A stretch of DNA of 64,000 nt from the NCBI GenBank assembly GCA_030278955.1, contig JAOANR010000014.1, forward strand, positions 33,679,453 to 33,743,452, given 5' to 3'. A program made the translations under genes and the position numbers. Positions within the stretch are counted from its first letter, which is position 1, and each line of letters begins with the position of its first letter. Of this stretch, positions 42,071 to 52,883 are shown one piece after another. Below the pieces are notes generated by a model, which was not told the DNA's origin, ran no database searches, and saw only the letters and a list, made by a program, of their open reading frames with translations. Source of the stretch: Hygrophila difformis. Taxonomy: Eukaryota > Streptophyta > Magnoliopsida > Lamiales > Acanthaceae.

Positions 42071-44113
42071 GAGGGAGTTTCTAGCCTTCAAACACACCAA
42101 TCTCATCCATCTCATTAGCCAAATTCACTACCCATTTTATTCTTCAAAGTTCTCCCACATAGTGAGCATATCTTAAGGATTGTGGAGTCTTGTAGGCTTG
42201 GCAACCTTCATTATTCTAAGAGTTCTAAATCTTCTCAACACTTGGTTAGTAAGATATCATCCTTGAAACTTGTATCTTAGAGATCTAAATCTTTTATTTT
42301 TATACTATAAATTGATTTCCCTCTATTTGTCGAATTTCAGCGAAACCCGTAATTTGTGGTGCGAATCTTGTGTTATAACGGCCATTATCTTTGAATCTCC
42401 TTGCTCTTATACATCTATTCAGTAAGTTAACACTCTCTACTTTAAGTTTTGGAGATCCCAATCCATGTTTTAAGAATACAAAATTAGAATTTCCCCATTA
42501 TACCAAAATATGTCAATTTTTCGTTTACGTAAAGATCCATCTTTTTAAACCATTTTGGTTCATTATCCCTCAAAGGTTCCTTCATAAAACTTGTTCCTTA
42601 TTGAGTTGAGTATCTTTCTGGAAAATTTTATAATTTTTAGAACTCATATGAAAAAGTTATGGGATCCACTTTATCGAAAGGTCGAAATCTCTTTTTGTTA
42701 AAATCTAAGAAATGAGTGTTTCTGAAATCCTCGTTTTTGAAGGTCTTAAGTGTTTCAAACCCAAAAAGTTTATTCATGAAAAATATTTATCTATGTGTTA
42801 TCTACCTTGTGGTAAAATTTTAGAATTTTTGGTCGCGAATTACTATTTTTAAAACCTTTTGAAAATTATAGAGTCACTATTGAATTTCTAGCAGAATACA
42901 TGTTCTGTAAAGAACTCAATTTTTGAAATGTTTCCATACTTTATTTTGAAAAGTGTAAAACATGAAACTTGTTCAACTATGTGTTGAGTATCTACAGTTT
43001 AAATTTCATAGCAATCGCCTTTCATATGAATTTTTAAACTGACTTGGCGTAAACTGCAATGTTGGACTTGATTTTTGGTCCAAATGAGAAATTGTTGGAT
43101 TTTGAGATCCATGAAATGATATTTCTATATTTATGAGATATTGATATGGGAGTTAAATGTTGAAATGATATTCGGCATTATTGAATGCCCTTGTGATGAG
43201 GTTACTCCCTTGAGATTGTTGAAAACTCTTTTAAAGAGGATATTATGTGGAAAATTGTGGAAAACTCTTTTAAATCCATTGTGCACTATTAACTTGAGTA
43301 AGATGTCATACTTGATAGAGGGCTAATGCACTAGGGATGTGTCTTGCGGGGCCTCCCCCTCTAAATATGCCAAGACGGCATTGTTGATAAATTGTGCCAA
43401 AACGGCGTTATTGCATGTATGAGTCTATACTCTTGGGTGTATCCATGATGGGTTACCCGAGGCTCCGGAGTGTGTCTGTATATGAGTCCGCTGCATGCTG
43501 ATCATGACTTATGATCGATATGATATGATATATGGAAAATGGTGTCCTCTTGTGCATAGTTGCTACAATGGTAAGAATGAAAGTTATTTTGTTAAAGGTA
43601 ATGTGTGTGATCATTTTAAAATAAAAAGTGAAAATTATTATTATTATTTTTTGAGTGTCAACCACTATTTTAAAACCCACTTCTTAAAGTGGAGCGGGTT
43701 GACTTACTCAGTACCATTGTACTGATAAAAAGTTGTTGAATTATCTTTTTACAGATATTGGAGCTGACATATGAACTGCATCTCATGACATGAGCATTTG
43801 GGGATGGATTACCTTTCATTAAAAGATTGTTGCTTTAAGGAACCACGTACTTTTAAATATTAATGTCATATATAATGCCTTTAGTTTATGCTTCCGCGTG
43901 AGAAAGAACAATGACTCTGGTATTAAGTACTTTAAATTTTCTTATGTCTATATTTTATAAAATTGGCAATTATTTTTAAAGTTCATACTACAAAAAAATT
44001 TATATTTAGCCGTAGCACTTGTCAATTAAGTTAGCCAAAGGGCGAGCCTGACTGACAAGTGTGGCGGTAACATTCTGAAACCTTATGAGGATGAATTTCG
44101 GGGTGTTACAGAG

Positions 44114-44125
44114 TGGTATTAGAGC
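44114..44125 (+). other. Tekay primer binding site
   Basis: TGGTATTAGAGC, one mismatch from the initiator-Met tRNA complement, 3 nt after the LTR. Confidence 0.85.
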
Positions 44126-44659
44126 GTATTTTTAAACTCTAAGTATTTGTAAACTGTTAAATATAGAACTGCATGAGGTGATTCTGTCTAAGGAGTCTGG
44201 TTTTTAAAGATTGCCCGTCAGCCGGTGGCTCTACCAGTCTTTCCTGGGAATCAACTTTGTAGCTCTATATTTTAACTAGTTGGCAAATTACTTAGAAGGC
44301 GGTACCCTCTAATCTTAGCATTTCTTGGTTAAGTTAGCAACAAGGCGAGCTTGACTAAGGGATGTGACAGTTTAACTCCGGTTTATGGATTTTTTTTTAA
44401 AAAAAAAGTCCATTTTGAGAAAGAAATATGCAAAATATTTTTCAAAGGCCCATATGGGTTATGTTAAATTTTGAAACTTAGAAATTATTTTTGGGGTGGG
44501 GACATATGCATTCATGAGCATGCATCATTTTCTATAAAATTTAAAAGAAAAAAATAAAAATAAAAAAATATATCATATATATATAAATGCCACTTTCTAA
44601 TGAATAGGACTATTTGCTTTACTCAAAATTACAAGGAATGCCATGGACTTGGTAAAGTG

Positions 44660-44968
44660 CCATAAACCCGATTGAAGAAACGGATCTTCTCGCTCAGTTT
44701 ACTCCCGATTTCAAACCAATCCTTCTCGCTCAATTCGCTCCGCCGTTCTCGCTCAACCGCTCGCCCGCCCAGTTTCCCACCGCCTCTCGCCAATCCTCAT
44801 TCCGCGCGGTGCTTGAATTTTGCGCCAGATCGACGGCTCTGCACCCACGCGGCTCCGATCATCCCCTCTCCGTCGTCCGAAGCCCTAGCGGCACTGTCGC
44901 CTCCGCGTCGCCCCTCGCCCCTTGCCGTCGATTCGTAGCTCTTTCCGGCCTTCGTATGCTGCAACTGT
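44660..44968 (+). pseudogene. GC-rich exon-like fragment near the Helitron 5' end (probable captured first exon)
   Basis: The stretch is strikingly GC- and CpG-rich against AT-rich surroundings and full of CTCGCTC, CGCC and TCC words, like a plant 5' leader or transit-peptide exon. It ends CTGCAACTGTGAGT, which fits a splice donor (about 44968). The open frame across it lacks an ATG at its start. The source gene is not recognised. It would be the natural first exon of any chimeric transcript through the Helitron. Confidence 0.45.
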
Positions 44969-46197
44969 GAGTTTTTCCATTCAATTAAAATGTGCTTTTC
45001 GCATTTTCCGATTGTTTGAGGAAAAAAATAAGGTTTCCCGTTTCATTTTCTCCTCCATCTGAAAATATTTATTGGGTCGGATGTTTGGATGGGCTTTGTT
45101 GTTGCCAATGGTTTACGTAAGTCAAACGATCTCTATAATTAGCATTTTCCTCCTATTTTGCTTGTTGAATGATTTTGGGCAACGATTTTCTATGTGCAAC
45201 TTCTTGAAGTAATAATTGATGTATTGCTTTCGCCATGTCCAGTATGTTTTTATACTAAAAAGGCTTATTTTTAGCTAGACGAAGCAGCACTAAAGTAAAC
45301 GGGTGAATACTCTTTCTTCTCTTCGATTATGGTTTTTTTTGTTGAGCTTAGAATGTAACACATATTTTGTTTCCTCCCAATTGTTAACTGTGGTTGAGAT
45401 GCAGATGTGCACTTAGAGTGATATATTTATTTGATTTGATATGATTGCATTATTGGAATGGCTGTTTATATTAGCTATACTTGTACCTTGATAATTTCAT
45501 ATTCTCCCACCACCTATATGAATCTGTGGTGTGGCTTCTGTTCTTTGATTGCACATGAATATAAATTTTTTTTTTCCTTTTTCCCATGAATGGATCAGCC
45601 AGATGTACTATTGTTATTCATTGTGGTTTCCAGAGTAATTCATTATTTGTGTATTCAAGTGGCATGGCTTTCTCCTATATGCTATCTTAATGTTACAATT
45701 CTGTGACATCTGATAGGTATATAATGGCTGCATTTTGAGAGAGAGGATGTTTTAGATCAAGGATGTTTTACTTACTTTCCTTTTGCCCAAAATGGTTATT
45801 CATTATTTATGTCTTGTTTACTGTTGAGAATACAACATGAGAGGTGCGTAATTGGCATCTATTTACTGCATCCGAAGCTCATTTCTCCTAAACTCAACCC
45901 ATCACCACTTCTTACACATTAGTAAATTGTCTTATGAAGTTGGAAGAATTAGTAAATTGTTCTATTCCATTCCAACTTACCCGTTTTGCCATGGCCGTCG
46001 TGACACACATACTGTAGCGTTCTGTCAATTCTAAGAGACCGAGTAGTGAATTTTTGCGGAATGTGTAACAGTGTAACAACTGTATTAGTGTTATTTGTAT
46101 TTTCCAGTCTCAGTTTGAAGTTTTCCAATTGTGCTCAGGCTTCCGTTTTTATCTTCTATATAATCTTTTTAATTGTAGCTTTTATTCATTTTTTAGA

Positions 46198-46391
46198 ATG
46201 GAACTTATTCATCCTTGTCAGGTTCAATATCATTCTCCTGAAGAGGAAATAGCTTTTGGACCAGGCTGCTGGTTGTGGGATTATTTGCGAACAAGTGGTG
46301 CTTCTGGTTTTTTACTTCCACTTTTAGGTGGAGCAGATAGCTCATCTATTGCTGCCATAGTTGGTTGCATGTGCCAGCTTGTAGTAAAAGG
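46198..46391 (+). pseudogene. Captured NAD synthetase fragment 1 (ATP pyrophosphatase P-loop exon)
   Basis: This exon fragment encodes [20 protein letters not shown] and [10 protein letters not shown], then LGGADSSS and [13 protein letters not shown]. It is the start of the synthetase domain of plant glutamine-dependent NAD+ synthetase, which makes NAD from deamido-NAD, ATP and Gln-derived ammonia. The PP-loop SGGADSSS reads LGGADSSS here. The fragment lies after an AG (TTTTAG) and before GTGATTCC, so splice borders survive. The glutaminase half is missing. Confidence 0.85.
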
Positions 46392-46900
46392 TGATTCCCT
46401 TATCCTCTATTACTTCAGCTGATCATCTCCCACATCTCCCACAGAGTTCTGTGATTTGCTTTGTTTTAATATCCTTTGCTTGGTGCTTCTGATGTGATGT
46501 GCCACCTTCATTCTAATAACAATGGATATTCAAGTACCCCTTACCATCCAGAATGTTTCTTGAAAACATATTTATCTGATTGAAGGACCTGAAGTTTTAT
46601 CATCACTCATGTTCTTTTTGAAACATACAAATGGGGGTCACTCTTACTCAGCTTATTGGGGGGTCCACAAGAGTAAGGTTTGCTTGGTAAGTCAAAGACT
46701 CTTTGTTTTAAATTTCCAATGAATAATTTTACCTCAAATCTGTCTTCAATTTTCCTGCATTCTAACTCCCAACAATTCCAAACCGACGATTGACAACTTA
46801 AAACTGAACTGTTTATGGGTGCTGTTATCTGGTTATGCATATTTTTACTATAATATTTTTCATGGTAAATGTATTGATTTCTGTATCAACTATTGTACCA

Positions 46901-46938
46901 GAAATATTCAATGGTAATGAACAAGTCAAATCTGATAC
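46901..46938 (+). pseudogene. Captured NAD synthetase fragment 2
   Basis: EIFNGNEQVKSD follows directly on fragment 1 in the plant enzyme (typical text VVKEI-NG-EQVK). It is separated from it by intron-like DNA, so the fragments keep their original order. Confidence 0.65.
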
Positions 46939-47461
46939 ACTGATGGATAACACAGTCAGTCCGGAACATCTCACTCATGTGCAATTCTGGAACTTGTAGA
47001 ATACTCCATGTTCAAGTTTCAACATATATGTGGTGACGTGGTGTTGTGCACATATCAGAAACTTGAGAAAAGGGTATTACTGTATTAGTTGAATGAATGT
47101 TTTGAAATTGGGAAAAGATGACATCATAGTGTTATAATTTTATTGAAATTGAAAAAGGATAGAGATAATAGTATAATGATTGCTCGGACAATTAGTTTTT
47201 GAAATATTTTTAAACTCCTAATAAGACATTTATTGAAGAAAGTAACATTTGGTTGAAGAGTATGACAATTATTTGTGGCTGATTAGCCCCTTTGTATGTC
47301 ATTTGAGAATTTCTTCTGATTTCTTCGTGTTTTGATACTATTTAGTTTTATGACTGTTCATCTTGGTTTGTTTGGTCCTCCTGTATGCTTGACCCACACT
47401 GAAAGGTGGTCTTTACTTTGAACCAATTACTGTATTTCTTATAGACTATAGTTCTGATGCC

Positions 47462-47585
47462 ACAGGAACAAGGCAAAGGTACTTGCAGAACAAATTGGGT
47501 CATGCCATCCTGATGTGTCCATAGATGTTGTGGTTTCTGCCCTGGTCTCTCTGTTTCAGACACTTACTGGGAAAAGACCACGTTA
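47462..47585 (+). pseudogene. Captured NAD synthetase fragment 3
   Basis: [20 protein letters not shown] and [15 protein letters not shown] match the enzyme after a missing exon. The text breaks off with a stop exactly after KRPR, so the capture edge or a deletion lies here. The exon coding the intervening catalytic region is absent. Confidence 0.8.
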
Positions 47586-47659
47586 AAATGTCAAAAAACT
47601 GGCGGGTGCAACGTTAACTTATTTGTATGGGAGTGGATACATCACTTTTTCCTACTGAT

Positions 47660-47855
47660 AGATGTATACTAGAAATGCCACAACTATGATGATCGGTATT
47701 TCTGAAATTGATTTCGTTACGATTGAATCTGATCGGTATTTTAGGTCGTCTTTTCACGCAGGCGATTTATCTATTTTGCGTGGGTCTGGAGGCTCGAATC
47801 CGCTTCTTCCCTTTGAGATTTATTGCTGCGAGTGCCGCATTCATGTAACACAGGT
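47660..47855 (+). pseudogene. Exon-like fragment of unknown origin
   Basis: A frame with MIGISEIDFVTIESDR and LPFEIYCCECRIHVTQ, ending at a possible donor (CACAG|GTATTG). Not recognised. Confidence 0.35.
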
Positions 47856-48917
47856 ATTGTTTACAGTTGATTTATGGAGCTTGGTTTCTATGAATTTTGG
47901 GATGTTTCAGGTTGTCGTTTAAAATGTTAAACAATTCTGAAAATTTTAAGGCAAGTTGTGTTTCTTCAATTCCTTGGGTTATTATGTTTTCATAGTTTCG
48001 ATGAAGTGGGTTATGGGAATTCTTTCTCAGTTCATTGCTGTAAGTGCCAATACTTTCGACTTCGACTTAGATCTTTAATTGCACAATTTCCCTCCTCTTC
48101 AATTTTGTTGTGGCTTTTTCCCCCTTCTAAAGAGGATAGATATCTAATCAGCAGGTGGATTCGAGTTTGCTTCAATGCTTTGTTTCTATTGTTTATACGT
48201 TCTACAGTTTTGCTTCTTTCTGTAATTTTGCCATTTGTTTGATTTTGCCCATTTTCCTCTATTTTTTTAGCTTCTCTGGAAAGATATGTTGGGTGTTGTC
48301 TGAAGAAGCTAGCTCCCCATTGGATCTCTATTTTGTACTGGTTTAGTTTTATTTTTTCCTTGCTTGTTTGAGTTTGCTCTTTCGTAGGCAAAGTGCATAA
48401 AAATTTTAGGATTGAGCAGGTTTGATGACCTAAAAGTTGCTTATGGTTTTGATCTCTTAGCCTTGAATTGAAATTGTTTAGAAATTTTTTAGCGCTCATA
48501 CTACATGAAAGTTAAAACAGCTGGCTTGTTATTGAATCTGAAGTATACTAATAGTTTTGACAATAGCATGTTTCTGTATGACACAAATGTCAGAGTACAT
48601 AGTAAATCTAGAAGATGATTAAAATCTTATTTCTTACAAGTTAAAGCCTGGATTTTAAGTTTCAATATTGCATACTTGGATTGGTTTAGACTGCAATAAG
48701 CTGCTTAAGCTACTGAACATTTTTAAGTCCTCATGTTATTGTCCTTGTTCTTCTTGGTATAGTGGAAAGGATTTTTCGCATGTTTATTTCAACTATTTTC
48801 CTAAGTTTTTTTTACGATTTTTAAATTTTACAAATCCTTACTTTTGCAGGCATTCTTCCAGAACGTGCAATCCTTTTCAAATCCGCTCTATGTGCTCTGT
48901 TTTATTTTGTTTCGTTG

Positions 48918-49041
48918 CAGGCTGTGATTGAAAGAACGAAACTGAGTCCAGCTGCGGTAGGCGAATAGTTCCAATGTTGGCTCCTGGTTCACTGAGAGGG
49001 ATTGAGTGCAAGCTGGCAGCTCTCTTACCCGGGTTTCCAGG
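48918..49041 (+). pseudogene. Captured 3-ketoacyl-CoA thiolase fragment 1
   Basis: AVIERTKLSPAAVGE, then after a 1-nt shift LAPGSLRGIECKLAALLPGF. It corresponds to the region of plant peroxisomal 3-ketoacyl-CoA thiolase (fatty acid beta-oxidation) reading VGTVLAPGS-R-IECRMAA. Acceptor TTGCAG and donor CCAG|GTTTTA borders remain. The frameshift at about 48965 inactivates it. Confidence 0.8.
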
Positions 49042-49228
49042 TTTTATACTTTCTTCCCACAGCTTCCTCCATTGGTTTAGGCTGCTTTACATGCTGCTAT
49101 ACATCTTTTCTCTGCCATTTTTGTCTTGCCATTTATTCACCAATCGGACTATCTGTACAAATACCTTTATCTTGTGGCTACAATTCAGTTTTTCCTTCCT
49201 TGTTCTGTTTCACCATTTTTCCAGATTG

Positions 49229-49324
49229 TGAACTTGTTAGAACACTCAGCAGGTATTGTTCCACCTGTCTACAGGCTGTTGCAAATGTAACTGCCTTTAT
49301 ACAAGCTGGATATTATGCTATTGG
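49229..49324 (+). pseudogene. Captured 3-ketoacyl-CoA thiolase fragment 2
   Basis: RTLSRYCSTCLQAVANVTAF and IQAGYYAIG match the active-site exon of thiolase (usual text RTVNRQCSSGLQAVA). The nucleophilic Cys is kept, but neighbours have changed (RQCSSG to RYCSTC). It ends CTATTG|GTAATTG, a splice donor. The order relative to fragment 1 is that of the native gene. Confidence 0.8.
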
Positions 49325-49838
49325 TAATTGCAAATTAAAACAACATAGGTTCTTCTAACTATTGCATAACTTCAAATACTCTTGCCATTCTCCAATCTGA
49401 TATCCTACACCAAAAACAATCACTAATTGCTAATTCGGCTAACTCAAGAGTTGTGTACTCGAGCAGTTGCATTTAAATTCAAACACAGTAACAACACTTT
49501 TATAATGTGGAACCATTCCGCGTGGTAAGAAACAAGACGTAGTTGTGTTTAATTTAAGTGCATTTACATGAATAATACTTATAATTTAAGATGTAGTTGA
49601 GTTTAATTTTCATGCATAATACTTATAATGTAAGACGTAGTTGTGTTTAATTTAAGTGCATTTAAGTTTGTGACATTAGTTATGTGTTTGATGGAAAGCC
49701 TCCTGATATCAAGAAACAAGAACTTGCAAAACGATATTTGTCTGCGCATCTTTGGCCTCTGCTCAATTATTTGTCTTGGATTTATGTGCTTCTTTTTTTT
49801 TCGTTCTTTCTTTTTCCCCCTTAAATCTGCTTGCAGTC

Positions 49839-49884
49839 CTCTACAAGAGCTAATGCTACTGAGGATTTAAATGATGCTTTGGAG
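49839..49884 (+). pseudogene. Exon-like fragment of unknown origin
   Basis: SSTRANATEDLNDALE between CTTGCAG and GAG|GTTGGT splice-like borders. Source gene not recognised. Confidence 0.35.
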
Positions 49885-51088
49885 GTTGGTTTCTCCTACC
49901 TTCAAATAGTTTATTCCCCCTCTCATCCACCCATTGGCCTTTCACATCACATGCAAATTCCCTGTATTGCTCTTTGTTATCATAAGTCTTCCGTGGATTA
50001 GTTTTGTAAATCTTGCTGCACTTGCTGTACTAATCCTTAATCCTGTTGGAGGAAACCTTTTGAGATTCAATTATAGGTTTCAAGAGTGGGAAATGAACTT
50101 ATGATGCCAAAATATCTGAAAATTTATACCTTTCGATTTTGTAGCGTTTTCTTTTCTTGGTTATCTGCTAATTAAATGTAGTGTATCAAATTCCTTGATT
50201 GTGTGTTGTATGACTTTCTTGGTGAGGCTAAAATTATGAAATGCATTACCTGTTAGAACCTAGCTGAATTATTTTTGCCCTACTGATTCCTTAAAAACCT
50301 TTCATCACGTTCAAAGACAATATTTTGCTCTGTTGTTTTAAGCTTCCAAATGATTTTTTAGGATGCACTTTAGGTATTAAACGAAGTTCCTAATTGATTC
50401 AGGTGTTTTAAGCATTCAATCAGGGACAGAGTTCTTTTTCTTTCTGTTATAAATAAAGCAGGGATAGAGGTGTTTTTCTTTCTGTTTTAGTACAGTTTCT
50501 TTTATTTTATTTTGTTTAATTATGCAACTTTGCAACTGACAATTTGAGATGATTTTTGTTTTTTTTTTTTTTGGTGCTACTGAAAATTTTCCTGAAATTA
50601 GATTTTGTGGCGTTATCAATTTTCTTTGATGTGGGCTTCTTTACAAAAAATCCTAATTCTGTTGGCAATCTCTCAAAATTATTTCCCTTGGAAAATACTA
50701 GCTAGATTCTTTTTGGTTGTCGTGTATTGCAGGGCCTGACTAGAGGCTTTCATCACATTTGAACGCCAATACGTCCATTTTCTCCCTATGTTGTGGGTAA
50801 CTTTTTATTTACAGCTTTATCTTCTCGGCGTGGGGAACTTTCTACTTGCTATTTTATTATTTCAATGATACATTATTATGACTTTCATATACATTAATTA
50901 CATAGCGGTATTGTGTTTTTATTTCAATGAAACATTATATGACTTTTATATACAGGAATTACATAGTTACATAAAGATTTTATTGGGTGTCTGTCTTCCT
51001 CCATCCTCTGCTTGCCACTGTCGGTCGCGCATTTTGAATGCAGGCAGTGCTTTCTGTTTCTGTTCAATTGATGCTCTATTCAGGTTCA

Positions 51089-51202
51089 TCAATTTGTTGG
51101 TTCCAGCAAATTGATGTTTCATTTAGCTTGGCACTTCTTTAGTCTCATTTGTTGGTTCCAGCAAATTGATGTTTCATTTAGCTTGGCACTTCTTTAGTCT
51201 CT
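51089..51202 (+). repeat. 56-59 bp tandem duplication in the Helitron
   Basis: TTTGTTGGTTCCAGCAAATT through CACTTCTTTAGTCTC occurs twice in a row (about 51091 and 51148). Confidence 0.9.
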
Positions 51203-51230
51203 TTGTCTATCTATGTGGAATATAGGTAAA

Positions 51231-51335
51231 TGAATTTTGTCCGTGATCTAACATCTCCACTTGTTGAAATTTGTCATGTTCGCACTTGTTATGTACTTAT
51301 TAAGAAAGACCTAGCTCAAATTTTAATCCACCTTG
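51231..51335 (+). pseudogene. Exon-like fragment of unknown origin
   Basis: FVRDLTSPLVEICHVRTCYV and LIKKDLAQILIHLE, ending CTTGAG|GTATGC, a good donor. The acidic/hydrophobic codon texture looks like captured coding sequence; the family is not recognised. Confidence 0.35.
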
Positions 51336-52617
51336 AGGTATGCTATCATTTTCTTTTAATATGTATAATTTTGCGATTGGTTTGCTGCATAAAAGGATAT
51401 TCGAGCAAATCATGATGGCAACATGAAAATAAAGTGTGACTGTTCATGATTGAGTTCTTTTGTAAATAGGTCGATTGAATTAGACCATTTACTGTTTAAG
51501 TAGACCTGTTATTCTGCTAATGAGCTTATTTTCTGTGAAGATATATAGAATCTTTTGAGTATGAATTGGCATTCCACATGAATTGGTACCTAGCTGATGG
51601 ATTGATGGAATTCTTAACAGATCAGGAAAGAGACCTATTCTTTTTTATATGACCAGGAAACAAATGCTTATCAGATGGAAGTGGCTTTATGATCATTCCA
51701 AGGTTTTCAAAGAGTTCATTTAATGCTTTGAATGGATTAGTGTTTGACTAATATTGCTCATATCCATTGGTGTTGCTATGACCATTTCTATTTCTTTGTT
51801 GTGCTTTGGTTTTGTACATTCTGTGAAGTGGCATAGATAATTTCTTCGGATCGTTTTTCTTTTTAATTTAACTTCATAGAAGTGTTTACTAAATAATCTT
51901 TTCATAACAAGAAAATTATAGTGTTTGGTCTTGAAATTGGCTGCGATATTTGCAAGTTTAAGGGTGATGTTTTAGGTAACATTATCCACTGTTTCCTTTT
52001 ATTGCTCATTTGCGGTATGAATGTGAATGGAATTTTTCAAAGAATATTATGGATCATTTAAAAGAATACTTTGGAGCATTTAAATATTTTATGAATGTAC
52101 TCTAATGATAATTATTTTTGCTTTAAGTTTGGTTGACGAAGGCTAGCTGCTCTCCATAGGCTCCGAAAAGCTAAACCAAAGGCTCCGAAAGAAGACTAGC
52201 TGCTCTCCTTATCCACTGTGGCAATAACACATCATCTACGAATCTATGTGGTTTGAAAGTGTCATCTACGCACAGAAACCTTTTGTCTGCCATCTATGTG
52301 CTTTTGCTAACACTATGTGCTTTTGCTACTGTTAGGTTCTTTTGCCTGTCATCTATGTTGCCTATTTGTGAAAGTAACACTATACTTGTGCTGCCTTCCC
52401 GAGGACAAAGATGAAGTGATGTTGCTATATTTCTCTCTTTACTATTATGTCTGGAATATCTTGCTTCCCAAAATTCTGTTTCTTACTCAATCTGTCTTGC
52501 TACTGCAATACCTTAAACGCCATAATATGCATATGCAATAATGTATGACCTTCCAATTCCAGCTTCAAATTCGTCAATCGCCCCGCGCGGCGTATGCGCG
52601 CGACTTAAAAGTTCTAG

Positions 52618-52883
52618 TATATATATATATTATATTGTTATGATATACTAAGTTAGTTGACCTTATCATAGGTGCTCGTTTTAAATTCTCTATCTTGTAA
52701 TATTTTCTAGATTTATGAAATAAAGCTTGTTATTTCATTCCTTCTGGTTAATCTCTAAATAAAGTCATACTCCTAACTTAGACATTTCTGCGTTAACTCA
52801 TCCTTATACTATGACCTAACGAGTTTTAGGGCATAATCATCCATTAGACTTGAACTCACTCTTGCTTAACCATCCTTAGCAGA
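52618..52883 (+). other. Remaining Tekay leader before gag
   Basis: AT-rich untranslated sequence that continues the leader interrupted by the Helitron. No other feature. Confidence 0.6.

Larger units (their letters stand above)
40599..44110 (+). mobile_element. Tekay-like 5' LTR
   Basis: 3,512 bp, from TGTAATACCATATAAATT to CGGGGTGTTACA. It has TATAAATA at 42063-42070. It is longer than the 3' LTR because of a 440-bp tandem duplication (40681-41560). No gene is encoded. Confidence 0.95.
44573..52617 (+). mobile_element. Helitron carrying captured gene fragments, inside the Tekay leader
   Basis: The 3' terminus is canonical: a GC-rich hairpin (CGCGCGGCGTATGCGCG, about 52584-52600), 11-12 nt, then CTAG (52614-52617), followed by host T. 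The 5' terminus is placed at TCATATATATATAAATGCC, preceded by A, which fits insertion between A and T. The flanks (AAAAAATATA and TATATATATATT) join into one AT-rich target. The 8,045-bp interior has T-rich intron-like sequence and plus-strand exon fragments of at least two unrelated genes. No Rep/helicase coding was seen, so it is non-autonomous. The 5' end is less certain than the 3' end. Confidence 0.75.

Noticed and set aside
43985..44100. CACTA-like word ATACTACAAAAAAATTTATA followed by a TAGCCGTAGCACTTGTCAAT passage
   Set aside because: It is part of the Tekay LTR in both copies (also at 60855), with no partner end.
44672..44938. 88-codon plus frame as a gene
   Set aside because: It has no ATG at its start; the segment is better read as a GC-rich leader exon with a donor site.
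46046..46252. Plus frames before NAD synthetase fragment 1 as its missing N-terminus
   Set aside because: The text is T-rich intron-like sequence; the glutaminase part of the enzyme does not match it.
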